From positions 1 through 64,000 of the forward strand of contig NZ_JAERRG010000015.1 of NCBI RefSeq assembly GCF_016741935.1: a stretch of 64,000 nt of DNA, given 5' to 3'. The notes beneath the pieces are model-generated. The model saw only the letters and a list, made by a program, of their open reading frames with translations. It was not told the DNA's origin and made no database searches. A program made the position numbers and the translations under genes. The DNA comes from Streptomyces endocoffeicus. Lineage in GTDB: Bacteria > Actinomycetota > Actinomycetes > Streptomycetales > Streptomycetaceae. Positions 28,736 to 39,200 of the stretch are shown piece after piece. Positions within the stretch are counted from its first letter, which is position 1; the number at the start of each line of letters is the position of its first letter.

Positions 28736-30355
28736 ATGGGACATCTGGAGGCCGCGCACCTCGCCTACTTTCTGCCCGACGGCCGGCTGCTGCTCGGCGA
28801 TGTGTCGTTCCGCGTCGCCGAGGGCACGGTGGCCGCCCTGGTCGGGCCCAACGGGGCGGGCAAGACCACGCTGCTGCGGCTGGTCTCCGGCGAGGCGGAG
28901 CCGCACGGCGGCACGGCCACGGTCAGCGGCTCCCTGGGGGTGATGCCGCAGTTCATCGGCTCCGTGCGCGATGAGCGGACGGTGCGCGACCTGCTGGTGT
29001 CGGTGGCCCAGCCCCGGATCCGCGAGGCCGCCCGCGCGGTGGACGAGGCCGAGCTGGCGATCATGGAGCGGGACGACGAGGCCGCCCAGCTGGCCTACGC
29101 CCAGAGCCTGAGCGACTGGGCCGAGGCGCGCGGCTACGAGGCCGAGACCGTGTGGGACATGTGCACCACCGCCGCGCTCGGAGTGCCGTACGAACGGGCC
29201 CAGTGGCGCGAGGTGCGCACGCTCAGCGGCGGCGAGCAGAAGCGGCTGGTGCTGGAGGCGCTGCTGCGCGGGCCCGACGATGTGCTGCTGCTGGACGAGC
29301 CGGACAACTACCTGGACGTACCGGGCAAGCAGTGGCTGGAGGAGCGGCTGCGCGAGACCCGTAAGACCGTGCTGTTCATCAGCCACGACCGGGAGCTGCT
29401 GGCCCGCGCGGCCGCCCGGATCGTCAGCGTCGAGCCGAGCCCGGCGGGCAGCGACGTGTGGGTGCACGGCGGCGGCTTCGCCACCTACCACGAGGCACGC
29501 GAGGAGCGGTTCGAGCGCTTCGAGGAGCTCCGGCGGCGCTGGGACGAGAAACACGCCCAGCTCAAACGGCTGGTGCTGGACATGCAGCGGTACGCGGCCC
29601 GCAGCGACGAGATGGCCTCCCGCTACCAGGCCGCCAAGACCCGGCTGCGGAAGTTCGAGGAGGCCGGGCCGCCACCGGAGCCGCCGCGCAAACAGGACAT
29701 CACCATGCGGCTCGCGGGCGGACGCACCGGGGTGCGGGCGCTGACCTGCCGGGCGCTGGAGCTGGAGGGGCTGATGCGCCCCTTCGACCTGGAGGTCTTC
29801 TACGGCGAGCGGGTGGCCGTACTGGGCTCCAACGGCTCGGGCAAGTCCCACTTCCTGCGGCTCCTGGCGGGGCAGAGCGTCGCCCACCGGGGGGAGTGGA
29901 AGCTGGGCGCGCGGGTCGTGCCCGGCCACTTCGCCCAGACCCACGCCCATCCGGAGCTCTTCGGGCGCACGCTGGTGGACATCCTGTGGACCGAACACGC
30001 CCGGGACCGGGGACGCGCGATGAGCGCGCTACGGCGCTATGAGCTCGACCGCCAGGGCGACCAGACCTTCGACCGGCTCTCGGGCGGTCAGCAGGCCCGG
30101 TTCCAGATCCTGCTGCTCGAACTGTCCGGGACGACGGCGCTGCTGCTGGACGAGCCCACGGACAACCTGGACCTGGAGTCGGCCGAGGCGCTGCAGGAAG
30201 GGCTCGAAGCCTACGAGGGCACGGTGCTCGCGGTCACCCACGACCGCTGGTTCGCGCGGTCCTTCGACCGCTATCTGGTCTTCGGATCGGACGGCGTGGT
30301 CCGCGAGACGGCGGAGCCGGTCTGGGACGAGCGCCGCGTCGACCGGGTCCGCTGA
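28736..30355 (+). CDS. ABC-F family ATPase
   Basis: A 539-aa soluble protein with two ABC cassettes and no membrane domain. Walker A sites are GPNGAGKTT (about 39-47) and GSNGSGKSH in the second half; signature motifs are LSGGEQKR and LSGGQQAR. A charged linker of about 80 residues separates them, as in ribosome-binding ABC-F proteins. It might confer resistance to a ribosome-targeting antibiotic or be a general translation factor. The second Walker A ends in SH instead of ST. It is the last conserved gene before the biosynthetic cluster. Confidence 0.9.
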   Translation: MGHLEAAHLAYFLPDGRLLLGDVSFRVAEGTVAALVGPNGAGKTTLLRLVSGEAEPHGGTATVSGSLGVMPQFIGSVRDERTVRDLLVSVAQPRIREAARAVDEAELAIMERDDEAAQLAYAQSLSDWAEARGYEAETVWDMCTTAALGVPYERAQWREVRTLSGGEQKRLVLEALLRGPDDVLLLDEPDNYLDVPGKQWLEERLRETRKTVLFISHDRELLARAAARIVSVEPSPAGSDVWVHGGGFATYHEAREERFERFEELRRRWDEKHAQLKRLVLDMQRYAARSDEMASRYQAAKTRLRKFEEAGPPPEPPRKQDITMRLAGGRTGVRALTCRALELEGLMRPFDLEVFYGERVAVLGSNGSGKSHFLRLLAGQSVAHRGEWKLGARVVPGHFAQTHAHPELFGRTLVDILWTEHARDRGRAMSALRRYELDRQGDQTFDRLSGGQQARFQILLLELSGTTALLLDEPTDNLDLESAEALQEGLEAYEGTVLAVTHDRWFARSFDRYLVFGSDGVVRETAEPVWDERRVDRVR

Positions 30356-30443
30356 GCGCTCCGCGGGAAGTGGCGCGAGGCGCGGTCGTTCATCCGCGGC
30401 CGCGTCGTGTTCAGCGAGGCCGCTTGGCCGCGCCGCTACCGCG

Positions 30444-30716
30444 TTACGGAAATCCGGGCCGGACACGGCGCCTCCACTGGTGGTTGACGTCGAAGCCGCC
30501 GCGCGGCGCCGCGATGAGTATCTGGGCGGCCACCGCCGGCGCGCCGATCAGCCCGGTGGTCCGGGGACCGGCGAACGACGGGGCGATGGCCGGGGCGACC
30601 ACCAGCAGGGGGCCGAGGTGGATAGGTGACGGGGCCAGCAGATCGACGACGGTGATCACCACGATCAGCCCGACGGGGATCGCCACCAAGGCGTGCCCAG
30701 GTGCCCAGATTGCCAT
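30444..30716 (-). pseudogene. Truncated N-terminal membrane segment of a PP2C/SpoIIE-type phosphatase
   Basis: About 90 codons encode a membrane region (VAIPVGLIVVITVVDLLAP, LLVVAPAIAPSFAGPRTT) that resembles the N-terminal domain of Streptomyces SpoIIE-type phosphatases. The frame ends soon after, at IAAPRGGFDVNHQW, with no PAS, GAF or phosphatase domain. It looks like a remnant at the left edge of the cluster. The family assignment is from memory of similar sequences and is moderate. Confidence 0.5.
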
Positions 30717-30778
30717 GGCCTCGTCAGGTCGGTGGGCCGCCGGCGCACTCCCACGTCTTCCCCTGTGCACCCTCCCGG

Positions 30779-32731
30779 CTACCGGGGCTCCCTCCCCACC
30801 GGGCCCCACGCCCCCTGCCGGCCGGCCCGGACCCGGCCGATCGCCGCCGGAAGCACCGGGACGGCGGCTTCCCGGTCCGCCAGGCGCCGCAGCTCCTGGG
30901 CCGCCGCGCGTTCGATCTCCGACGCCTCCGCTTCCGCCCGCTCCCGGGCGTAGGCGGAAACCAGGCCGGGCAGCCAGAACCGGGGCACGGCGCCGGGGGT
31001 GCCCGGGTGGACGACCTTCAGCAGCCGGGTGTCCGCCAGCCGTTCCAGCGCTTCCGCCACGTCGGGCACGGCGAGGCTCGGCAGCTCGGTCCCCGGGGGC
31101 GCGGACAGCACCCGGACACCGGACCGTCCGAGCATGCGGAACAGCCGGCGATCGTCCTCGGCCAGCCGGTGGTAGGCCGGGGCGAAGCAGGAACGCACGC
31201 TCAGCGGGCCATGGGTGAGCTCGTCCAGCGGCCTGGACCGGTGCGTCAGCCGGTGGGCGAGGTCACCGAAACTCCAATGGGGCCGGGCCGCGAGCCTGGC
31301 CGCGGCGATGCGCAGGGCGAGCGGCAGACAGCCGCACAGCCGGGCCACCTCGCGCGCCGCCGCGAGGTCCCGGTCCACCCTCGATGTGCCCAGGACCCGC
31401 CGGAAGAGCAGCAGGGCCTGGTGCGGGCTCATATCGGCGTGCTCGACCCGGGAGGTGAAGGGGAGACTGGTCAGCCGCGCCCGGCTGGTGATGATGACCG
31501 CGCTCTCCACATTGCCCGGCAGCAGATGCCGGACCTGCGCCTCGTCGGCCGCGTCGTCGAGCACCGTGAGGACGCGCCGGCCGCGGAGGCTGTCACGGAA
31601 GCAGGCGGCCTGGGCCCCGATCCCCTCGGGCAGCGCCGACATCGGGTGGTCCAGCGCGAGAAGCATCTGGGCGAGCGCCGCCGCGGGGTCGGTGGGGTGC
31701 CCGGTGCTGCCCCCGAGGTCGACGTAGAGCTGGCCGTCCGGGAACCAGGGGCGCAGCCGGTGCGCCAGATGGACGGCGGTCGCCGTCTTCCCCGCTCCGC
31801 CCTGGCCGGTGATGGCGGTGACGGCCGTGGCGGTGCGGTCGCTCGCCGTCAGGGCGGGCGCCAGTACGTCCGTGGTCTCACAGGGCACGAAGTCGGCTAT
31901 GTCGCCGGGGAGTTGGGAGGGCGTCCGGCGGCTCGCCAGCACCGCGAACGGCGGCCATACGGCGGTCGGTCCGTGGTGCTTCGCCTGCGGTGACAGCAGG
32001 GCCCGGTACAGGCGCTGCACATCGGGGGTCGGCTCGGTGCCGAGTTCCTCGGCGAGCTTGGCCCGCAGATCGGCGTAGACGGCCAGGGCCTCGGCGGGAC
32101 GGCCCGACTGGTGGAGGGCCGACATCAGGTGGCGGTACAGGGTCTCGCGCAGCGGATACCGCTCGATGAGCGGCTTGAGCCTGCTCACCACCTGGGCGTG
32201 GGCGCCCATGGCCAGCATCACATCGGTCTGCTCCTCCAGGGCGACCAGCCGCAGTTCGGCCAGCCGGTCGGCCTCCGCCGCGACGCAGTCGCCCGCGTCG
32301 GCGTCGCTGAACGCGTCCCCTTCCCAGAGGGAAAGCGCGCGCTTGAGCCTGACCGCCGCCCCGTCGAGATAGCCCTTGTCCCGTTCCCGCATGGCGGCGG
32401 CGAGCAGCTTCTCGAACTGCTCGGAGTCGACTTCGGCGGGCACCAGCCGATATCCGCCCGGCTGGGTCGATATTACGGACGTGACGGTGTCCGATCCGGC
32501 CAGGGACCGGAAAAGCGACCTGAGCCGGGACACCCTGACATGCACCGCGTTGACCCGTTTGGTCGGAGGCGGATCCGGCGTTGTCGCCTCGACAATGTGA
32601 TCGGTCGAGACCGATTGTCCCGCATGGGCTAAGAGTTCGGCCAAGAACGCCCTGTCTCGCCTCCCGACCAGGGTTATCGGCGGGCCTTCCCCGTCGGAGA
32701 CTCGCAAGGATCCCAGAACGTAGAACTTCAC
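30779..32731 (-). CDS. SARP-family activator with NB-ARC ATPase domain (AfsR-like)
   Basis: A 650-aa regulator. Residues 1 to about 95 are an OmpR-type winged helix (KFYVLGSLRVSDGEGP) and about 96-245 a bacterial transcriptional activation domain (SEQFEKLLAAAMRERDKG). A nucleotide-binding NB-ARC module follows, with Walker A ITGQGGAGKTATA and Walker B RRVLTVLDDA. There is no long TPR tail, so it is shorter than AfsR. It is probably the pathway activator, divergent from the PKS. The GTG at 32731 is chosen from the conserved SARP N-terminus; no clear ribosome-binding site is present, and ATG 32767 is possible. Confidence 0.88.
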   Translation of the reverse strand: MKFYVLGSLRVSDGEGPPITLVGRRDRAFLAELLAHAGQSVSTDHIVEATTPDPPPTKRVNAVHVRVSRLRSLFRSLAGSDTVTSVISTQPGGYRLVPAEVDSEQFEKLLAAAMRERDKGYLDGAAVRLKRALSLWEGDAFSDADAGDCVAAEADRLAELRLVALEEQTDVMLAMGAHAQVVSRLKPLIERYPLRETLYRHLMSALHQSGRPAEALAVYADLRAKLAEELGTEPTPDVQRLYRALLSPQAKHHGPTAVWPPFAVLASRRTPSQLPGDIADFVPCETTDVLAPALTASDRTATAVTAITGQGGAGKTATAVHLAHRLRPWFPDGQLYVDLGGSTGHPTDPAAALAQMLLALDHPMSALPEGIGAQAACFRDSLRGRRVLTVLDDAADEAQVRHLLPGNVESAVIITSRARLTSLPFTSRVEHADMSPHQALLLFRRVLGTSRVDRDLAAAREVARLCGCLPLALRIAAARLAARPHWSFGDLAHRLTHRSRPLDELTHGPLSVRSCFAPAYHRLAEDDRRLFRMLGRSGVRVLSAPPGTELPSLAVPDVAEALERLADTRLLKVVHPGTPGAVPRFWLPGLVSAYARERAEAEASEIERAAAQELRRLADREAAVPVLPAAIGRVRAGRQGAWGPVGREPR

Positions 32732-32802
32732 GGCGCGATCGTTGCACGGCACTCGCCCGAAAACCATCCTTGCTGATGGGAGAGTTGATCGGGAACTTGC
32801 TC

Positions 32803-32845
32803 GGGAAGTCGACCGGGGAAGTCGACCGGGGAAGTCGACCGGGAA
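32803..32845. repeat. Three 13-bp tandem repeats in the SARP-PKS intergenic region
   Basis: GTCGACC occurs three times with an exact 13-bp period (32808, 32821, 32834) inside the unit GGGGAAGTCGACC, with a partial fourth unit to the left. SARPs bind direct heptamer repeats near promoters, so these are candidate sites, although the classical period is 11 or 22 bp. The rest of the 498-bp gap (32732-33229) is less GC-rich towards the PKS and shows no coding sequence. Confidence 0.6.
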
Positions 32846-33229
32846 ATGGCCCGCACCTGGCGTGCGCGGCGATACCCGGCGCGCGCGGCGATTGACGCTA
32901 CGCCACGCCCAATTGCGCAGCAAGCCCCGTGGACACTACCGGTCACGTTGATCGCCGCGCTCGTGATCCCCGCATCGCCGGTGCTAATTTCGGCCGTATG
33001 ACATCCGCGACTCCGGAGGAACACGTGCCCGCCGGGCAAGGGGCGATCTCCGGCTAAAGCCAACCGGCCTGTTCACTCTTGTCGCCGTTCGCGGTTCGGT
33101 GTTCGCCGGTCGTCGGTGCTGCTGCAATTCCTATGGCCGCGCGCCGTTGTCTCCCAGGGTTCCCGGAAGCGGAGAGCGCGGGCTCATATCGCGAGGAACC
33201 GTCTTGCTGTCTTCTTTCGGAGTGCTACT

Positions 33230-36200
33230 GTGACCCGTTCTGGAATGACCCCGGACGAACTGCGGGAACGTCTGGCTCCACTGCCGCGGCACGAGCGGCT
33301 GGAGATTCTCCTCGGGCTCGTGTGCAGCAAGGTCGCCGAACAACGGGAAACCGGCGACGCGCGGTCCATCGACGCCCACACCCCCTTCCGCGCGCTCGGC
33401 CTCGTGCGTGACAAGGCGGCGGCCCTGCTGAGGAGTCTCACCGCGGCCACCGGTGTTCCGCTCTCCTCCGTCGCCGTCTTCGACCACCCCGATCCCGCCG
33501 CGCTCGCCGCTCATCTGCTCACCCGGCTCACCGGCCCGGAAGAGGAACTGGCGGAAGAGGAGAGGAGGGAGGACGAGAAGGCGGCGCGCCTGCCGGTGGC
33601 GCGCGTCCATACCGGCGGCCGGGCCGAAGACCCCATCGCCATCGTGGGAATGGCCTGCCGCTTCCCCGCCGGGATCACCTCCCCCGAAGAGCTGTGGGAG
33701 TTCCTCGAGCAGGGTGGCGACGCCGTAACCGGCTTCCCGGTGGACCGTGAATGGGACGTGGCGGGCATCTATCACCCCGACCCGGAGCACATGGGCACCT
33801 CCTACACCCGTTCCGGAGCCTTCATCGGCGATGTCGCCGACTTCGACGCGGATTTCTTCGGCATTTCACCCCGCGAGGCCGTGGCGATGGACCCGCAGCA
33901 GCGGCTGCTGCTGGAAGTGGCCTGGGAAGCGGTGGAGCGGACCGGAATAGCACCGCACACCCTGCGCGGGAGTTCCACCGGGGTCTTCATCGGCACCAAT
34001 GAGCAGGACTATCTGTCGCGCTTCTTCCAGCCCCCCGAGGAGAGCGAGGGATTCCTCATCTCCGGCAACGCGGCGAGCGTCCTGTCCGGCCGCGTCTCCT
34101 ATGTGCTGGGCCTCCAGGGCCCTTCGGTGAGCGTGGACACCGCGTGCTCCTCCTCCCTCGTGGCCCTGCACCAGGCGTGCCGGTCGCTGCGCGACGGGGA
34201 GTGCGACCTGGCGCTCGGCGGGGGAGTGGCGCTGATGTCCTCACCCGGCGCCTTCATCGACTTCGCCCGCAAGCGGGTGCACGCCGCCGACGGCAGGTGC
34301 AAGGCGTACGCGGACACCGCCGACGGCACCGGCTGGGGCGAGGGAGCGGGGGTCCTCGTACTGGAGCGGCTGGCCGACGCCCGCCGCGCCGGTCACCGCG
34401 TCCTCGCCCTGATCCGCGGCACCGCGGTGAACCAGGACGGCGCCTCCAACGGGCTCTCCGCGCCCAACGGGCCCTCCCAGGAACGGGTGATACGGCAGGC
34501 GCTCGCCGACGGCGGGCTGGAGCCGGGCCAGGTGGACGCGGTCGACGGCCACGGCACCGGAACGCCCCTCGGCGACACCATCGAGGCACAGGCGCTGCTG
34601 GCCACCTACGGCCGGGGCCGGGACGGGGACCGGCCGCTGTGGCTGGGGTCGATCAAGTCCAACATCGGGCACACCCAGGCGGCCTCCGGTGTCGCCGGTC
34701 TCATCAAGATGGTCAAGGCCATGGAGCACCGGTGGCTGCCGAAGACCCTGCATGTCGACACCCTTTCCCGGCGGGTCCCGTGGGACTCGGGCGCGGTGCG
34801 GGTGCTGGACAGCGGCCGCGCCTGGCCGGAAGGCGAGGAGCCGATGCGGGCCGGCGTGTCGTCCTTCGGCGTCTCCGGGACCAACGCCCACCTCGTCGTC
34901 GAGCAGCCCCCCGCGGCGACCGCCGCGGAGCCCGCCACCGGCCCCGCGTCCGCCACTGGCCCCGCGTCCGCCACCGGCCCCGCGTCCGCCACCGCGGTGC
35001 CGTGGGTGCTGTCCGCCCGGTCCGCCGACGCCCTGCGGGAGCAGGCCGGGCGGCTGCGGACCACGGTGGCGCGGAACACCGCGGCCTCCGTCACCGACAT
35101 CGGAGCGGCCCTGGCCACCACCCGCTCGCCCTTCACCCACCGGGCGGTGCTCGTCGGATCGGACCGGGAGGCGTTCGAGGACCTCCTCGCGGCCGTCGAG
35201 CGGGGCGAAACCGCCGAGCACGCGGTGACCGGCGCCGCTCGCCCCGGCCTCGGCCGCCCCGTGTTCGTCTTCCCCGGACAGGGTGCCCAGTGGCCCGGGA
35301 TGGGCGCCGACCTCCTCGACTGGTCGCCCGCCTTCGCCCGTGCCCTCCGCGCGGTCGACGCCGCCTTCGCCCCCCTGGTGACCTGGTCGGTGGAGGACAT
35401 CCTGCGGCAGCGCCCCGGCGCGCCGTCGCTGGACGAGCCCGAAGTGCTCCAGCCGGTGTCGTTCGCCGTGTCGGTCGCCCTGGCCGAGCTGTGGCGGGCC
35501 CACGGTGTGGAACCGGCCGCCGTGCTCGGCCACTCCCAGGGCGAGGTGGCCGCCGCCGTGGTCGCCGGAGCCCTCGGCCTGGAGGACGCCGCCCTGATCA
35601 TGGTCGTCCGCACCCGGGCCCTGATGCGGCTGCTCGGCAACGGAGCCATGGCGGCGGTGGACCTGCCCCTGGACGAGGTGGAGCGCCGGCTCGGCGGCTA
35701 CGACGGCGAGATCTCCGTCGCGGCCGTCAACGGCCCCACCCAGATCACCGTCTCCGGCACCCCCGGGGCCGTCGACGCCCTGCTGGAGGAGGTGCGCGCG
35801 GAAGGCGTCCGGGTACGCAGGATTCGCGGCGCCGCCGCCGCGGGCCACTCCGCGCAGGTCGAGGCGTTGCGCGAGGAACTGGTCTCCGGACTGGCCGCCG
35901 TGACGCCGCGTTCGACGCATGTCCCGTTCTACTCCTCGGTGACCGGGGAGCCGGTGGACACCACGCGGCTGGACGCCGGGTACTGGTACGACAACGCCCG
36001 CCGGACCGTGCGCTTCGACCTGGCCGTACGGGCCGCGATGGCCGAGGGGCACACGGCGTTCCTGGAGGCCGGTCCGCATCCGCTCCTCACCGCGGCCGTC
36101 CAGGACCTGGCGTTCGACGCCCGGGTCCCGGCGGTAGCCGGTGGCTCGCTGCGCCGGAACGAGGACGGGCCCATGTGCTTCCGGCGCGCCGCGGCCGAGT

Positions 36201-39200
36201 TCTACACGGCCGGGGTCGACATCGACTGGACCACGGCCTTCCCCGACCCGCCCCGCACCCGCGTCGACCTGCCCACCTACCCCTTCCAGCGGGGGCGCTT
36301 CTGGCTCAAGGCCGCGGCTCCCACCCCGGTTCCCGCGGCAGGTCCGTCGTCCGCCGCCGCGGACCCGGCACGGGACTCCTTCTGGCGCGCCGTCGAGGAC
36401 GAGGACCTCACCGCGCTCACCGGTGTCCTCGGCCTGGCCGGCGACGGCCTGGCCGCCGCCCTCGCGGACGTCCTCCCGGCCATGGCCACCTGGCACCGGC
36501 GCCACCGTACCGACGCCTGGCGCTACCGGATCGCCTGGGAACCCCTCGGGCCGGCGCGCCCGGACCCCGCGGGCGACCGCGGCCCCTGGCTCGTGGCCGT
36601 ACCGGCGGAACACGCCGAACACGCCGTCCCCCGGGCCGTGGTGGACGCGGTGCGCGGGCGCACCGAGACGGTGCTGACCCTGGCGGTCGAGGCCAAGGAC
36701 GACCGGGTGTCCCTCACCGACCGGATCCATGACCTCCTCCCCGGCCGGCCGCTCTCCGGGGTGGTGTCCCTCCTCGCGCTGGACGACGACACGCCGTCCG
36801 AGGCCGCCCCCGGCGTACCGGCGGGCACCGCGCACACCGCCGCGCTGATGCAGGCGCTCGGGGACGCGGGGACGGACGTGCCCCTGTGGCTGATCACGCG
36901 GGGCGCCGTCGCCACCGGCGACGGCGATCCGGTGACCCGCCCCGTCCAGGCGCAGACCTGGGCCCTGGGCCGGGTGCTCGCCCTGGAGCACCCCGACCGG
37001 TGGGGCGGTGTGATCGACCTGCCCGCCGAGCCGGGTCCGGCCGCGGTGCGCACCCTCACCGCACTGCTCGCCGGCGGCGACGACGACCAGCTCGCCATCC
37101 GGGACGCCGGTGTGTTCACCCGCCGCCTGACCCGCGCGACCGACGCCGCACCGGGCACCGGCGGATGGCGCCCGGACCCCGACGGCACGGTCCTCATCAC
37201 CGGTGGCACCGGTGCGCTGGCCGGTCATGTCGCCACCTGGCTGGCCGACCAGGGCGCCGGGCACCTGATGCTCGCCGGCCGGCGCGGCCCCGAGGCCCCG
37301 GGCGTGGCGGAACGCGTGGCCGAACTCAGGGCGCGCGGCACCGAGGTCACCGTGGTCGCCTGCGACATGCGCGACCGGGACGCGGTACGCGACCTGCTCG
37401 CCGACGTCCCCGGGCGCCACCCGCTCACCGCCGTCGTGCACTGCGCGGGGATCGGCCGCCTTCAGGCCCTGGCCGACACCACACCACAGGACTTCTCCGA
37501 CGTCTTCGCCGCGAAGGCCGAGGGCGCGCGCCATCTGCACGAACTCACCGAGGAGATGGGCATCCGCCTGGACGCCTTCATCCTCTTCTCGGCCGTCTCC
37601 GCGGTGTGGGGCGTCGGCCGCCAGGGCCACTACGGGGCGGCCAACGCCTATCTGCTCGCGCTCGCGGAGCACCGCCGGAGCCGGGGCCTCGCCGCCACCG
37701 CGGTCGCCTGGACCGGCTGGACCGGGGACGGTATGGCCGTGGCGGACGCCTCGCGGGAGACCCTGCGGCGGCACGGTCTGCCCGACGGCGCCTTCGACCG
37801 CCTCGGCATGACCGAGGAGGAGGCCGCCGCCGAGACCGGAGAGCTCTGGGGGCTGCGCGGTATCGACCCGCGGACCCAGCTGGAGGTCCTGCGCACGGCC
37901 CTGGACCGCGGCGACGCGGTCACCATGGTGGCCGACGTGGACTGGGAACGGTTCACCACCGGTTACGCGTCCGCGCGCCGCCGGCCGCTGCTCGCCGGGA
38001 TCCCGGAGGCGCTGGCGCTGATGGAGCGTCTCGACGCCCCACCCACCGAGCCGACCGGCGAGGGCGACGGCTCCGGCGCGGCGCGGACGCCCGAGGACTG
38101 GCAGCGCGGGCTGGCCTCCGCCACCCCCGAGGAGCAGCGGGCCAGGGTCCTGGAGCTGGTCCGCGACCGGCTCGCCGAGGTCCTGGGGCACGGCTCGCCC
38201 GAGGACGTCGACCCCGACCGCCCGTTCCTCGAGATGGGCCTCGACTCCGTCTCGGCGGTCCAGCTGCGCAACCGCCTCGGCACCGCGGTGGGGCTGCGGC
38301 TGCCCGCGACCATCGCCTTCAACCACCCGACCCCGCGCGAACTCGCCGGATACGTATGGTCCAACGTGGCGCCGCCCGCCGCCGAGGCCGACGGCGCCGC
38401 GACGGAGGGCACCCCCGCCGAAGCACCGGCCGCCGCCCCCACCGCGGCGTCCGACGACACCCTGGTCCAGCTCTACAACTACGCCTGCGCCCACGGCCAC
38501 GTGGACGAGGCGGTGAAGATGCTGTACGTCGCGGGCCGGCTGCGCCCCGCCTACTCCGCCCCGGACGAGCCGGCCACCCGCCCCGTACCGGTGCGTCTGG
38601 CGGAGGGCCCGGACCGCCCCTCGCTCATCTGCCTCACCCCCTACGTCGCACCCGCGGGCGCCCACCAGTACGCGCGCTTCGCCGCGCCCTTCCGGGGCGT
38701 CAGGGATCTGTGGGCGCTCTCCCACCCCGGTTTCGCCAAGGGCGAGCCGCTCCCCGCCGACCTCGACACGCTCTTCGCCACCCAGGCGCGGACGGTGCTC
38801 GACACCGCGGGGGACACGCCGTTCGTCCTGCTCGGCTACTCCTCCGGTGGCTGGGTCGCCCATGGCACCGCGGCCCGGCTCGAGGAACTCGGCCGACCGC
38901 CCGCCGCGGTGGTGATGCTGGACAGCTTCAGCCTCCGCCACCGCGAGGACAACCGGGTCTTCTCCACGATGATGAACCAGCACCACGAGCGGGAGGGGGA
39001 CCTGGAGGTCCCGCCCGAGGAGCTCACGGCCATGGGCCGCTACCTGCCGATGTTCCACCAGTGGAGCGACATCCCCGCCCTCTCCGTACCCACCCTGCTG
39101 GTACGGGCCGAGGAGCAGGCCGTGCTCAACCCCGAGACCGGGGCCGTCACACCGCCGCCGGAGCACGTGGACATCACGGTTCCGACCCCCGGCAACCACT

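Noticed and set aside
28736..30355. Self-resistance gene of the cluster
   Set aside because: ABC-F proteins can protect ribosomes, but the gene is separated from the cluster by the phosphatase remnant and looks like core genome; there is no evidence for a link.
30779..32923. SARP start far upstream at 32923
   Set aside because: The extra residues are translated tandem repeats and intergenic DNA; the conserved SARP N-terminus begins at 32731.
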